Notes under the pieces: generated by a model
Databases searched by the model: none
Seen by the model: the letters and a program-made list of their open reading frames with translations, nothing else
Told to the model about the DNA's origin: nothing
Program-made: the position numbers and the translations under genes
Shown here: positions 36,955 to 45,618 of the stretch, in pieces
Layout of the letters: every line of letters begins with the position of its first letter
Numbering within the stretch: the first letter of the stretch is position 1
Origin: SpSt-398 sp041752235
GTDB taxonomy: Bacteria; Bacteroidota; Bacteroidia; Chitinophagales; Chitinophagaceae
DNA length: 64,000 nt
Assembly: GCA_041752235.1 (NCBI GenBank)
Contig: JBGSHM010000010.1
Location: forward strand, 1 to 64,000
Direction of reading: 5' to 3'

Positions 36955-37745
36955 TTAATTTCAATCCTACTTCCCCCTTGCCAAACACATATTCCATACG
37001 ACCCATTTTATTGGCATCCGTACTCATTATGCTTTCCTTTTCTTTCATTAAAAAGGAAACTTTACGAGCGGACATCGCAACGGTATCCATTCATTTGACT
37101 CATACTTTTGGCGCCGAGGCACTGAGTTTTGAAAAGAAATTCACCAACTCGGCCGGTGAAGAGTTCACTCTTTCAAAATTCAAATATTACCTAACCAATT
37201 TTAAATTGATCGGCAATTCGAGTAAAGCCGCATCGGTAGAATCTTATTTTCTGGTGGATGAAGAACAACCCGATTCAAAAAAGTTGATTGTTTCATTCGA
37301 ACCTGGAACCTATACCGGACTACGCTTTCTTTTAGGTGTAGACAGCATACGTAACGTTAGCGGGGCACAGACCGGCGCACTTGATCCCCTGCATGGAATG
37401 TTCTGGACCTGGAACACGGGATATATCATGGCCAAAATAGAAGGCCATTCACCTGTATCCCGCATGCCTGGAAATTTCTTTGAATACCATATCGGCGGAT
37501 TCAGAGGAGAAACAAATACCCTCAAACAGATCGATCTGAAATTTCCACAAGCCCTAACCTTGCAAAAAAATCGGCAACTGAAGATACAGGTACAAGCGGA
37601 CCTCGCTAAATGGTTTAGCGGACCTGTTGACCTTTCTATCGCCGCCAAACCTTCCATCACTTCCCCGGGTACCAATGCAAAAAGAATCGCGGATAATTAT
37701 GCCGATATGTTCACGCTGATGGATGCCAAAACGAATGAACCATGA
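36933..37745 (+). CDS. mbnP: MbnP-like copper-associated periplasmic protein
   Basis: The roughly 270-residue protein has a membrane or signal segment (ILLASVLIMLSFSFI) and a beta-rich domain matching the MbnP family. It includes FTLSKFKYYLTNFKL, PGTYTGLRFLLGVDS, the Trp-rich DPLHGMFWTWNTGYIMAKIEG and FEYHIGGF. In methanotrophs MbnP binds copper, and a Trp is converted to kynurenine by the di-haem partner MbnH. The ATG at 36933 overlaps arfB by 22 bases. A TTG at 36978 would give a more standard signal peptide. The 3' end overlaps the next gene by four bases (ATGA), so the pair is coupled. Confidence 0.8.
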   Translation: MEARGILINFNPTSPLPNTYSIRPILLASVLIMLSFSFIKKETLRADIATVSIHLTHTFGAEALSFEKKFTNSAGEEFTLSKFKYYLTNFKLIGNSSKAASVESYFLVDEEQPDSKKLIVSFEPGTYTGLRFLLGVDSIRNVSGAQTGALDPLHGMFWTWNTGYIMAKIEGHSPVSRMPGNFFEYHIGGFRGETNTLKQIDLKFPQALTLQKNRQLKIQVQADLAKWFSGPVDLSIAAKPSITSPGTNAKRIADNYADMFTLMDAKTNEP

Positions 37746-38830
37746 AAAAAACAAAAAGCACGATCTCCTTCATACTCCTGGTCACTATCGCTTTTGGCCT
37801 GATGGCCGATAGTTGTAAGAAGAAGGATGCATCAGCTTATAACCCTACACTGGAAACCCTGAGCGTTCCGGAGGGATTCCCCGCCATAGCCTATGATTTT
37901 AACCAAAACCCTTTGACAAAAGAGGGTTTTGAATTGGGAAGAAAATTGTTTTACGATGGCCGTCTCTCCCGCGATGGTAATTTTCCTTGTGCTTCCTGTC
38001 ACCAGCAGTTTGCCGCCTTTTCTTCGTTTGACCATTCCTTTAGCCATGGCTTTGATGACGGATTTACCACCCGCAATGCCCCCGGTTTGTTCAATCTCGC
38101 CTGGCAAAAGGAATTTCATCTGGATGGAGGAATCAACCACCTCGATGTACAGCAACTGGCGCCATTGACCGCCCCCAATGAAATGGCGGAAACCATTGAA
38201 AATATCATCCGGAAATTAAAAGCAGATCCCGACTATCCCGGTATGTTCAAGTCCGCCTTTGGCAATGATGAGATCAACAGCCAACGCCTGCTCCGGGCAT
38301 TGTCCCAGTTCATGGTATCAGTGGTCTCCTCCCAATCCAAATATGATCTGTATAAAAAAGGCGAAGCCAGTTTTACCCCCTATGAAGAAAGAGGGTACAC
38401 TTTATTCAAAGCAAAATGTGCTTCCTGTCATACGGAACCCTTGTTTACAGACCTGAGCTATCGAAATATCGGTTTGCCGGGTATCCCGAACCTGCTGGAT
38501 GCCGGAAGAATGCGGATCACCAACGACCCGGCCGATTCCATGAAATTCAAAGTGCCTTCGCTGCGAAATGTTGTACTCTCCCAACCGTATATGCACGATG
38601 GCCGCTTCGCGAGTATTGAAGCCTGTCTGCAACATTATACATCAGGAGTAGTGAATGGACCAACCGTAGATCCGCTGGTGAGAAACCGGATCGCGCTCAA
38701 CCGCTCGGAGATCGTAGACATCGTCGCGTTCTTACGCACGTTGACGGATACCGTTATGACAAAGAATCCGCGATTCGCGGATCCTGAAAGTAAACCTATT
38801 TTTAGCCCCGACCCGGAGCAACACGACTAA
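37742..38830 (+). CDS. mbnH: MbnH-like di-haem cytochrome c peroxidase family lipoprotein
   Basis: The 362-residue protein has an N-terminal signal with a probable lipidation Cys (C25 in MADSCKKKD). Two haem c attachment sites are C83-A-S-C86-H and C226-A-S-C229-H. The arrangement is that of the bacterial di-haem peroxidase/MauG family. Adjacent to MbnP this points to MbnH, which modifies a Trp of MbnP. Other segments are LFYDGRLSRDGNFPC, ELVRALSQF-like LLRALSQFMVSVVS, and KFKVPSLRNVVLSQPYMHDGRF. The stop lies three bases from the convergent gene's stop. A plain H2O2-scavenging peroxidase is the alternative. Confidence 0.85.
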   Translation: MKKTKSTISFILLVTIAFGLMADSCKKKDASAYNPTLETLSVPEGFPAIAYDFNQNPLTKEGFELGRKLFYDGRLSRDGNFPCASCHQQFAAFSSFDHSFSHGFDDGFTTRNAPGLFNLAWQKEFHLDGGINHLDVQQLAPLTAPNEMAETIENIIRKLKADPDYPGMFKSAFGNDEINSQRLLRALSQFMVSVVSSQSKYDLYKKGEASFTPYEERGYTLFKAKCASCHTEPLFTDLSYRNIGLPGIPNLLDAGRMRITNDPADSMKFKVPSLRNVVLSQPYMHDGRFASIEACLQHYTSGVVNGPTVDPLVRNRIALNRSEIVDIVAFLRTLTDTVMTKNPRFADPESKPIFSPDPEQHD

Positions 38831-38833
38831 GGA

Positions 38834-39472
38834 TCAGTTCTTGCGCTTCCCCTTCATGGCTTCGAGCACCTGCTTTTGGTTCTCGATCTCAGAGGCCTGG
38901 CTTTCCTGATTCTTTTTATTCTCTTCAATATCGTTTTCGAGCTTCTTCAATTTCTTTTGCAGGTCATCGCCATCGGACTCGAGCTTGCGGAGTTTCTTTT
39001 CTGCCTTCTCAACCTCTTCTTCCTGCGCCTTGATCTCTACTTCCAGATTATAGGCCTCCATGTAGGGCGCCATGTCGTTGAGAAAGAGTTTGGCCTGGGT
39101 CTTGACATCACTGTCCAGCAGCGACATCATATTGGCATCCGCCTTGTTGATCATCATAAATACCACGGTCTCATCTTTCTCCCGACGGCTTTTGCGTTCC
39201 ACCCGGAAAACATAATCCATGCTCTCGCTACTGATACTGGTGATGATGGCCCCTTTGTACACCCGGAACCCTTTGGACTCTTTGGTCTTATAGCCCATTT
39301 TTTCCAATTTCTCTACCAGGGCCGCTTCCACCACGGAGGGGGGATAGGGAAAATCAATGGCAAAGGTCTCCTGCTGCTTTTTCAGGTATTCAACTTTGGA
39401 TTCATACGCTTGCTGGGAAAATGTGATCGTCGCAATTCCCAACCCAAGAAGGAGTAAGGTCAATTTTCTCAT
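38834..39472 (-). CDS. Secreted coiled-coil protein of unknown function
   Basis: The 212-residue protein has a signal peptide (KLTLLLLGLGIATITFSQQ). A globular region of about 120 residues follows, with FPYPPSVVEAALVEKLEKMGY and KGAIITSISSESMDYVFRV. From about 145 a long, highly charged coiled coil runs to the end (EEEVEKAEKKLRKLESDGDD and on). It should be periplasmic. I do not recognise the family. Its stop is three bases from that of mbnH, with no room for a terminator. Confidence 0.8.
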   Translation of the reverse strand: MRKLTLLLLGLGIATITFSQQAYESKVEYLKKQQETFAIDFPYPPSVVEAALVEKLEKMGYKTKESKGFRVYKGAIITSISSESMDYVFRVERKSRREKDETVVFMMINKADANMMSLLDSDVKTQAKLFLNDMAPYMEAYNLEVEIKAQEEEVEKAEKKLRKLESDGDDLQKKLKKLENDIEENKKNQESQASEIENQKQVLEAMKGKRKN

Positions 39473-39520
39473 TTGTAAAAGTTTGTTGTCTGGTTTTATA
39501 TTTGAAACTGTGTATTAAGG

Positions 39521-39628
39521 GTTTCTCGCTGCGCTCGCCAAGCTATACACGGTCGCTGCGGCCTTACAATTTTCGACTTTTCTACTGACGTTGCGAGCTT
39601 AAAATACGTTGCGTACGCTGAGAGAAAC
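39521..39628. other. Intergenic region with possible RNA hairpin
   Basis: Between the coiled-coil gene and the flippase, GTTTCTCGCTGCGC (39521 onward) is partly complementary to GCGTACGCTGAGAGAAAC (ending 39628). TAAGG near 39516 matches CCTTA near 39563. The 240-base region has no ORF of note. It could be a structured leader or decayed repeat. The signal is weak. Confidence 0.3.
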
Positions 39629-39692
39629 TTTAAAACAAAGACCCTTTGTGGTTTTCTATAGCGAAGGTAAATCGTTTTCCCACTTTAAAATC

Positions 39693-39700
39693 TAAATTTG
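39693..39700 (+). promoter_or_regulatory. Putative -7 element of the flippase gene
   Basis: TAAATTTG, an exact TAnnTTTG match, ends 14 bases before a TTG start at 39715. It lies within the longer open frame, so it supports the shorter protein. Confidence 0.5.
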
Positions 39701-39714
39701 TCCAAACTAAGCCG

Positions 39715-41211
39715 TTGAGCAGCATAAAGAAACTGGCCGGACAAACACTATGGTATGGATTACCCACGATCGTCAGCCGATTCCTGGGTTACCTGATGAA
39801 CCTGTCCCTACCCTTTCTTTTTGCCCGTGCGGCCACCACCGCCGATCTGGCCCAGGTCTATGCCATCATTCCCTTTCTAAACGTCCTTTTCACCTATGGC
39901 CTGGAGACGGCCTATTTCCGTTTTGCCCAGGAAGAAGACAGGGGAAAATTGTACAGTACCCTCAGTCTATCCCTGATTGGCTCCACCCTCTTATTTACCG
40001 CCCTCCTTTTTCTGTTCAGACCGGCGATCACAGCGGCCGCGGGATTGGAAAGACACCCGGAATATGTGACCTGGATGTGCTGGATCCTTTTCTTTGACAC
40101 TCTGGCCACACTCGCCTTTGCCCGACTTCGGTTGGAAAACCGTCCCCGTAAATACGCGTTTGTCCGGGTGGCAGGTATTATCGTCAATATCCTGGTGGTC
40201 GTCCTTTTTCTGGGAATCATCCCCCGGATGGTTCAGCAGAATCCGGATGGATTTCTCTCAGTTATTTATAATGACAAGGATCCGATTCGCTATTACCTAT
40301 TGGGAAATCTCTGTGGAAGTGTTTTTGTGTTTTTATTATTGGTAAAAGAATACCGGGATATTCGATTCCAATTCAATACCGCGCTCTGGAAAAAAGTCAT
40401 GGAATATAGTTACCCGCTCATCATTGTTGGCATGGGGGGCATGATCAACGATATGCTTAGCCGGTTGGTCTACCGCCATGTGGTGGACCTGACCACAGCC
40501 GAAGGTGACAAAGAGCTGGGAATCTTTGCCAACCTTTACCGATTGGCCGTCCTCGTGACCATCATGATCCAGGCTTTTCGCATGGCGGCCGAACCTTTTT
40601 TCTTCAATAGCTCAAAAGAAGACAACGTACAAAAGAAATATGCCCGGGTAATGAAGTTCTTTGTGATTGCCTGCTGTTTTATGTTCCTGGGGATCGGACT
40701 TTATCGGGATGTGTTGCAGGAGATCATCACCCTGAAATCAGATGAATGGGGCGAAGGGATCTATATTGTTCCCATACTGGCGATGGGAAATATCTTTTTG
40801 GGCATTTATTATAACCTCAGTATCTGGTATAAACTCACGAACCGCAATCTCTATGGGGCCTGGATTACCCTCGGAGGGGCCATCATCACGGTAGGACTCA
40901 ACCTCCTGCTCATCCCCTGGCTCCATTATCTGGGAGCCGCCCTGGCTACCTTCTGCTGTTATTTGTTTATGATGATCCTGAGTTACCAGATGGGACAGAA
41001 ATACTACCCGGTACCCTATGCCAAAAAGAAATTATTGGCCTATCTCGTACTGGTGACGCTGATCTATTTGATCCACCGCGGAATACTGCAATTATGGAAC
41101 CCTCTCTGGTTTAGCATTGCTTCAGGTACCGTACTTATGCTGGCCTTTGCCTGGTTTATTTCGAAAGTGGAACGGAAAGAGGTGCGGAGGGTGTTTTTTC
41201 GTGAGGCGTGA
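39715..41211 (+). CDS. Polysaccharide/lipid flippase of the MOP superfamily (Wzx-like)
   Basis: The roughly 498-residue membrane protein has 12-14 helices and begins, with the TTG at 39715, as (M)SSIKKLAGQTLWYGLPTIV. This is the usual N-terminus of Bacteroidota oligosaccharide flippases. An upstream TTG at 39646 would add 23 residues with no family match, and a promoter element lies inside that extension. Such proteins translocate lipid-linked saccharides or peptidoglycan precursors across the inner membrane. No glycosyltransferases are nearby, so the substrate is unknown. The TGA stop lies in a GTGAGAC heptad that forms a small hairpin with the convergent gene's end. Confidence 0.85.
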   Translation: MSSIKKLAGQTLWYGLPTIVSRFLGYLMNLSLPFLFARAATTADLAQVYAIIPFLNVLFTYGLETAYFRFAQEEDRGKLYSTLSLSLIGSTLLFTALLFLFRPAITAAAGLERHPEYVTWMCWILFFDTLATLAFARLRLENRPRKYAFVRVAGIIVNILVVVLFLGIIPRMVQQNPDGFLSVIYNDKDPIRYYLLGNLCGSVFVFLLLVKEYRDIRFQFNTALWKKVMEYSYPLIIVGMGGMINDMLSRLVYRHVVDLTTAEGDKELGIFANLYRLAVLVTIMIQAFRMAAEPFFFNSSKEDNVQKKYARVMKFFVIACCFMFLGIGLYRDVLQEIITLKSDEWGEGIYIVPILAMGNIFLGIYYNLSIWYKLTNRNLYGAWITLGGAIITVGLNLLLIPWLHYLGAALATFCCYLFMMILSYQMGQKYYPVPYAKKKLLAYLVLVTLIYLIHRGILQLWNPLWFSIASGTVLMLAFAWFISKVERKEVRRVFFREA

Positions 41212-41218
41212 GACGCCT
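41204..41218. terminator. Short hairpin spanning two convergent stop codons
   Basis: AGGCGT (41204-41209) pairs with ACGCCT (41213-41218) around GAG. It contains the flippase stop (41209-41211) and touches the stop of the opposite gene. There is no T-run on the exit sides, so it is a weak terminator at most. Confidence 0.35.
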
Positions 41219-41861
41219 AAAACAGCTTCACATACGGATTATTCATTTTCTCAAAACCGATCGTGGTCACAGGCCCATGACCGGAATAAACCTTTGTATC
41301 GTCGGGCAGGACGAATAGCTTTGTCTGTATACTTTGAAACAGGGTGGTAAAACTTCCCCCCGGTAGGTCGGTCCGGCCCACACTCCCATTAAAAAGTACA
41401 TCCCCCCCGATCACAAACCCTTCTTTTTCGGCATAAAAAGAGAGGCTGCCCGGGGAATGACCCGGGGTCAATAACACCGAAAGCCTGTCTTCCCCCACCT
41501 CAATAAAATCCCCTTCCTGAAGAAAAACAAGCTCCCCGGTATAATTTTCAAAGGGCAATTGCCACATATCACCGCTGGTGGGGGCAAAGGCGAGCACTTT
41601 TTCCTCCTCCGGGTGGATGTGTAGCCGAAGGCCCCAGGTTTCGGCAACAAATTTGTTCCCAAAAACATGGTCCAGGTGGCAGTGGGTATTGAGCAACCAG
41701 ACAGGCTCCAAACCCGTTTGGAGAATGAAATCCTTCAATTCCTGTCGTTCCTCCGGAAAATAACACCCAGGGTCAATTATGACGCACTTATGCTGTTCGT
41801 TATAAAGGACATAGCTGTTTTCCTGGACGGGATTGAAAGTAAAAGCTTTAACATGCCACAT
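41217..41861 (-). CDS. Metallo-beta-lactamase-fold hydrolase (glyoxalase II-like)
   Basis: The 214-residue protein has the metal-binding motif THCHLDH (about 60), HSPGSLSFY (about 134), GGDVLF with the bridging Asp, and SGHGPVTTIGFEK for the last His. The short form without the glyoxalase II C-terminal helical domain resembles GloC/YcbL-type hydroxyacylglutathione hydrolases. These are common in bacteria and act on thioesters. The cellular substrate is not certain. The protein has no signal peptide, so it is cytosolic. Confidence 0.85.
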   Translation of the reverse strand: MWHVKAFTFNPVQENSYVLYNEQHKCVIIDPGCYFPEERQELKDFILQTGLEPVWLLNTHCHLDHVFGNKFVAETWGLRLHIHPEEEKVLAFAPTSGDMWQLPFENYTGELVFLQEGDFIEVGEDRLSVLLTPGHSPGSLSFYAEKEGFVIGGDVLFNGSVGRTDLPGGSFTTLFQSIQTKLFVLPDDTKVYSGHGPVTTIGFEKMNNPYVKLF

Positions 41862-41965
41862 GGTCGTTTTTTCGTATTTTAGTTATTCTGAATTCGCCTT
41901 TCCGAAGACGAAATTACAGATCACAGGGATTCAGCTCTAATCCAAAAGAAACAGTAACGTTTTCT

Positions 41966-44900
41966 ATGAAACAAATTATCCTTCGCCAAACCTTTTTAGC
42001 CGGGTTGTTCCTGACAATGGGTGCGGTTCAAGTTAATGCTCAGGTCAGCACGGTCGAGTTTGGAAAGAACAGGGTGCAATACCAAAAGTTCAAGTGGAAA
42101 TATTACCAAACCGATAATTTCAACACCTACTTCAGTCAGGATGGATTACAACTGGGAAAATATGTAGCCCAGATCGCCGAAGAGGAACTTCCCAAACTGG
42201 AAGAATTCATGGAATACGGCCTTCAGCGCCGGGTCAATATTGTGGTGTACAACAATTTTGATGAAATGCAACAATCCAATATCGGATTGGGCATTGACTG
42301 GCAATACCCCGGTGGTATCACCAAACTGGTGAACAACAAAATGCTGGTGTATTTCGATGGTAATCATAATAACCTCAAACGCCAGATACGCCAGGGTATC
42401 GCAAAAGTGATCCTGCAAAATGAACTTTTTGGGGATGACCTGGGTGAGTTTGCGGCCAATCAGGCCCTGCTCGATCTGCCCGAATGGCTCACCGACGGAT
42501 ATGTGCAGTATGTGGCTGAGGAATGGAGCCCCGAGCTCGATGGGGAATTGAAATCAGCCATTCTCTCCGGGCGTTACAAGAATTTTTATCAACTGGCCTT
42601 TGATAAACCCTTATTGGCCGGTCATGCCTTCTGGCGCTATATCGGTGACAAATTTGGCAAGCCCAAGACCACCTACATGCTTTATCTCGCCCGGATCTAC
42701 CGGAGCCTGAATACGGCCAGTTTCAAAGTTACCGGGACCAAAAAATTCAAAGACCTGCTGAAAAATTTCATGCGGGAAGAAGGGGAAACCTATTTCAAGG
42801 ATATCCGTGGACGTCGCCCGGTACCGAAAGGCCAATTGGCCGTCACCGAGGAGATCCGCAAAAAAGACTATATCCGTTTCAATGCCAACCCGGCACCCAG
42901 GAGTTTCTCCTATGCCGTGGTGGAATTTCATCTGGGACGATACTATGTCTCCTTCTATGAGAATTATGGGAATCGCCGGGTATTGCTAAAACTGGGTACC
43001 CGTAGCCGGGAAAAAGAGATCAATCCCAATTACCCCATCCTGGCCTGGGATGGTAAAGGAACCCGACTGGCATGTATCTATAGTGAAGAAGGTAAACTGA
43101 AATTGTTTGTATATGATGTGGTCAACCGGTTCAAAGTGGTCAAGAACCGCGAATTAAAAGATTTCGACCAGGTGCAAGACATGAAGTACATGCTGGATGC
43201 GAATACGCTCCTGTTGAGTGCGGTAAAAAGTGGACAGACTGATATCTTCACCTATAAGATCGACAAAGAGCGGGTGGAACAGATCACCAATGATGTGTAT
43301 GATGATCTGGATGCCTCCTTTGTTTCTTTTCCCAACAAGACCGGTATCCTTTACTCCAGCAACCGGCCTTCGGCCATGGCTGCCTCCTCCGATGACAGCC
43401 TGGTGGGTGGACCTTACAATGTCTTTCTGGTTGACAACTGGAATAAATCGGAATTCAAACAGATATCGCAGCTCACCAGCCTGAAACATGGACATGCCCG
43501 TTATCCTTCTCAATACAATACCTACCACTTCACCTTTGTGAGTGATGAGAATGGGATCAGTAACCGCTATGCCGGTTTCTTTGCCACGGAAAGGGCTGGA
43601 TTGGATTCGCTGGTTTATATCGGTGATGAAGTGTTACGCAATCCCGATCCAAAAGAAGTGGATTCGATCTTAAAAGAATGGGGCAAGACCGATATAGATT
43701 CGGTAGGGTTTGTATCTGTGACCAATGACTCGTCCTATGTATTTCCCATATCGAACTATCAAAACAACCTGTTGGAAACCCGTACAGCCGGAGATAATAG
43801 CCAGGTGAGTGAGGTGATCCAGCAAGGGGATTATAAATTTCTGTACCGCTTGCGGGTGGATGAGAACGCGCTCCGTCGCCGGAATGTTACAGCCAAACCC
43901 ACGGAATACCGACGCAGGCAATTTGATAATGAACGGGCACCGGCGGGTCGGTTAAATGCAGATGATGCCGAAAGGACCGATACCGCGGCCAAGACAAATG
44001 ATTTTTTCCAGAATGAATTCATGAATGAGGAAACAGATTCCACCTCCAAGCAAGGGCAGATCATAGAAGCAGTTACCCTGCCTGGAAGGGAATCGGTATT
44101 GAGCAAGGCCAAAGTATTTGAATACCGCCCACCGAAATTCTTTAATGATTATCTCGTAAGTGGTTTTAACAATAACGTGCTCGTGACCCGCTACCAACCT
44201 TATGCAGGCGGATCCGGCCCCATTCAACTGAGTAATGGCAATGCCTTGAATGGTATGTTGCGGGTGGGAATTTCCGACCTGATGGAGGACTGGAAATTTG
44301 CCGGTGGATTCCAGATCGGAACCGATCTTCGCGATGCACAGTATATTCTTTCTACCCAATACCTGAAAAAGCGTTTCGACTATGGATTCACCTATTTCCG
44401 TTCAACCGAGCGGGCGATCCTCGCCGATAACACCTCAGGGTTTGCCGCCACCGGGAAGATCTTTACCAATCTTTACCAGGCTTCGGTGTCCTATCCATTT
44501 GACCGGGTCAGAAGCCTGCGATTGAATGCAGCCTTCCGTAGTGATAAATATGTGGTACTGGCGGATGATTTCAATAACCCGCCCATCACCCTGCAACTCG
44601 AAGACCAGAAACGGACCTATATACTCGCCCATCTGGAATATGTACATGATGACGCGATCAATCCGGCACAAAATATCTGGAAGGGCATGCGCTATAAAGC
44701 CTATATCGATGCCAATGCCCAGGCCAATGATAAGGGGAACGGAAACAAACCTTTCTTCTTTAATATAGGAGGTGATTTCCGTTACTATGTACCCATTTAC
44801 CGAAACTTTATCTGGGCCTTCCGTGGCGCATTGGACGTTTCCTGGGGTACTCAAAAAATGATCTACTATCTGGGTGGAGTTGACAACTGGTTATTCCCCA

Positions 44901-45361
44901 AGTTCAATGATGCCAATACACCCGATCCCGATGGTAACTATGCCTTCCAGACATTGGCCGTGAACATGCGTGGATTCCCCCAGAATGTTGCCAACGGAAA
45001 CAATGCCGTGGTCATGAATAGTGAATTCCGTTTACCTGTATTCACTACCCTGTTCAGTAAACCGATCAATAATGCCTTCCTCCGCAATTTCCAATTGGTA
45101 CAATTTGTTGACCTGGGTACCGCCTGGAATGGCCAGTTTGATAAGATACAGCGCCCCTTCACCCTTTACACTGATCCTTCCAGTCCTGATGTAGTGGTAC
45201 GGATCAAAACGGGTGGTATCGGACCCTTTGTGGGTGGATATGGTTTTGGAGTACGCAGCGTATTGCTCGGCTATTTCCTACGCTTTGATGCCGCCTGGGA
45301 AATGAACGGGTTGTTCCGCGGCAAACCGTATGTGCATTTTGCCATGGGGCTTGATTTTTAG
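41966..45361 (+). CDS. Large outer-membrane protein: peptidase-MA-like domain, TolB-type propeller and C-terminal beta-barrel
   Basis: The 1131-residue protein has a signal peptide (ending VQVNAQ). Residues about 30-290 resemble a gluzincin-type peptidase domain (DLPEWLTDGYVQYVAEEW), but the HExxH site is not present. Residues about 330-600 show WD40/TolB-like propeller strands (YPILAWDGKGTRLACIYSEE, GILYSSNRPS). From about 750 to the end, alternating strands finishing in HFAMGLDF look like an Omp85/surface-antigen type barrel with terminal Phe. An acidic Asn/Asp/Thr-rich linker (about 650-710) separates the parts. It should reside in the outer membrane with a periplasmic propeller. The function is unknown. 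Confidence 0.82.
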   Translation: MKQIILRQTFLAGLFLTMGAVQVNAQVSTVEFGKNRVQYQKFKWKYYQTDNFNTYFSQDGLQLGKYVAQIAEEELPKLEEFMEYGLQRRVNIVVYNNFDEMQQSNIGLGIDWQYPGGITKLVNNKMLVYFDGNHNNLKRQIRQGIAKVILQNELFGDDLGEFAANQALLDLPEWLTDGYVQYVAEEWSPELDGELKSAILSGRYKNFYQLAFDKPLLAGHAFWRYIGDKFGKPKTTYMLYLARIYRSLNTASFKVTGTKKFKDLLKNFMREEGETYFKDIRGRRPVPKGQLAVTEEIRKKDYIRFNANPAPRSFSYAVVEFHLGRYYVSFYENYGNRRVLLKLGTRSREKEINPNYPILAWDGKGTRLACIYSEEGKLKLFVYDVVNRFKVVKNRELKDFDQVQDMKYMLDANTLLLSAVKSGQTDIFTYKIDKERVEQITNDVYDDLDASFVSFPNKTGILYSSNRPSAMAASSDDSLVGGPYNVFLVDNWNKSEFKQISQLTSLKHGHARYPSQYNTYHFTFVSDENGISNRYAGFFATERAGLDSLVYIGDEVLRNPDPKEVDSILKEWGKTDIDSVGFVSVTNDSSYVFPISNYQNNLLETRTAGDNSQVSEVIQQGDYKFLYRLRVDENALRRRNVTAKPTEYRRRQFDNERAPAGRLNADDAERTDTAAKTNDFFQNEFMNEETDSTSKQGQIIEAVTLPGRESVLSKAKVFEYRPPKFFNDYLVSGFNNNVLVTRYQPYAGGSGPIQLSNGNALNGMLRVGISDLMEDWKFAGGFQIGTDLRDAQYILSTQYLKKRFDYGFTYFRSTERAILADNTSGFAATGKIFTNLYQASVSYPFDRVRSLRLNAAFRSDKYVVLADDFNNPPITLQLEDQKRTYILAHLEYVHDDAINPAQNIWKGMRYKAYIDANAQANDKGNGNKPFFFNIGGDFRYYVPIYRNFIWAFRGALDVSWGTQKMIYYLGGVDNWLFPKFNDANTPDPDGNYAFQTLAVNMRGFPQNVANGNNAVVMNSEFRLPVFTTLFSKPINNAFLRNFQLVQFVDLGTAWNGQFDKIQRPFTLYTDPSSPDVVVRIKTGGIGPFVGGYGFGVRSVLLGYFLRFDAAWEMNGLFRGKPYVHFAMGLDF

Positions 45362-45386
45362 AAATTAGGAATAAGAAATAGCTAAT

Positions 45387-45422
45387 AAAAAATAAGGAAG
45401 TGGTTTCACTTCCTTATTTTTT
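45387..45422. terminator. Bidirectional intrinsic terminator (16-bp stem)
   Basis: 45387-45402 pairs exactly with 45407-45422 around GTTT. The stem starts with A6 and ends with T6, so it works in both directions. It ends the 1131-residue protein's gene and faces the creD side. Confidence 0.85.
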
Positions 45423-45448
45423 ATTAATTATTCCGTATTTCTTATTCC

Positions 45449-45559
45449 TTATTTCTCAACCATTGCTGCTTTCGCTGCCTTTTTCATCCCTTCATAGATC
45501 AATACCAGTAAAATGGTAAAAGAAAGGATCATTCCCAGCTGTGCTCCACCATCCAACAT
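45449..45559 (-). CDS. Possible 36-residue membrane peptide
   Basis: The ORF reads MLDGGAQLGMILSFTIL, then LVLIYEGMKKAAKAAMVEK and a TAA. One hydrophobic helix (about 9-24) is followed by a basic amphipathic tail. Its ATG lies within a CCAACATCC-family repeat (CAT at 45557-45559) directly after an in-frame stop. It may therefore be the 3' remnant of a larger gene whose front was replaced by the repeat, or a true small gene. No promoter element was found. Confidence 0.35.
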   Translation of the reverse strand: MLDGGAQLGMILSFTILLVLIYEGMKKAAKAAMVEK

Positions 45560-45584
45560 CCATCATCCAACATCCCTATCCCCT

Positions 45585-45611
45585 TGCGCCCTCGTGCCTT
45601 CGCGGTTAAGC
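45585..45611. repeat. Half copy of the palindrome family downstream of creD
   Basis: CCCCTTGCGCCCTCGTGCC and TTCGCGGTTAAGC match one arm of the palindromes at 4010 and 9536. The other arm is missing. CCAACATCC words adjoin it at 45546-45575. Confidence 0.55.
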
Positions 45612-45618
45612 TCAAACC

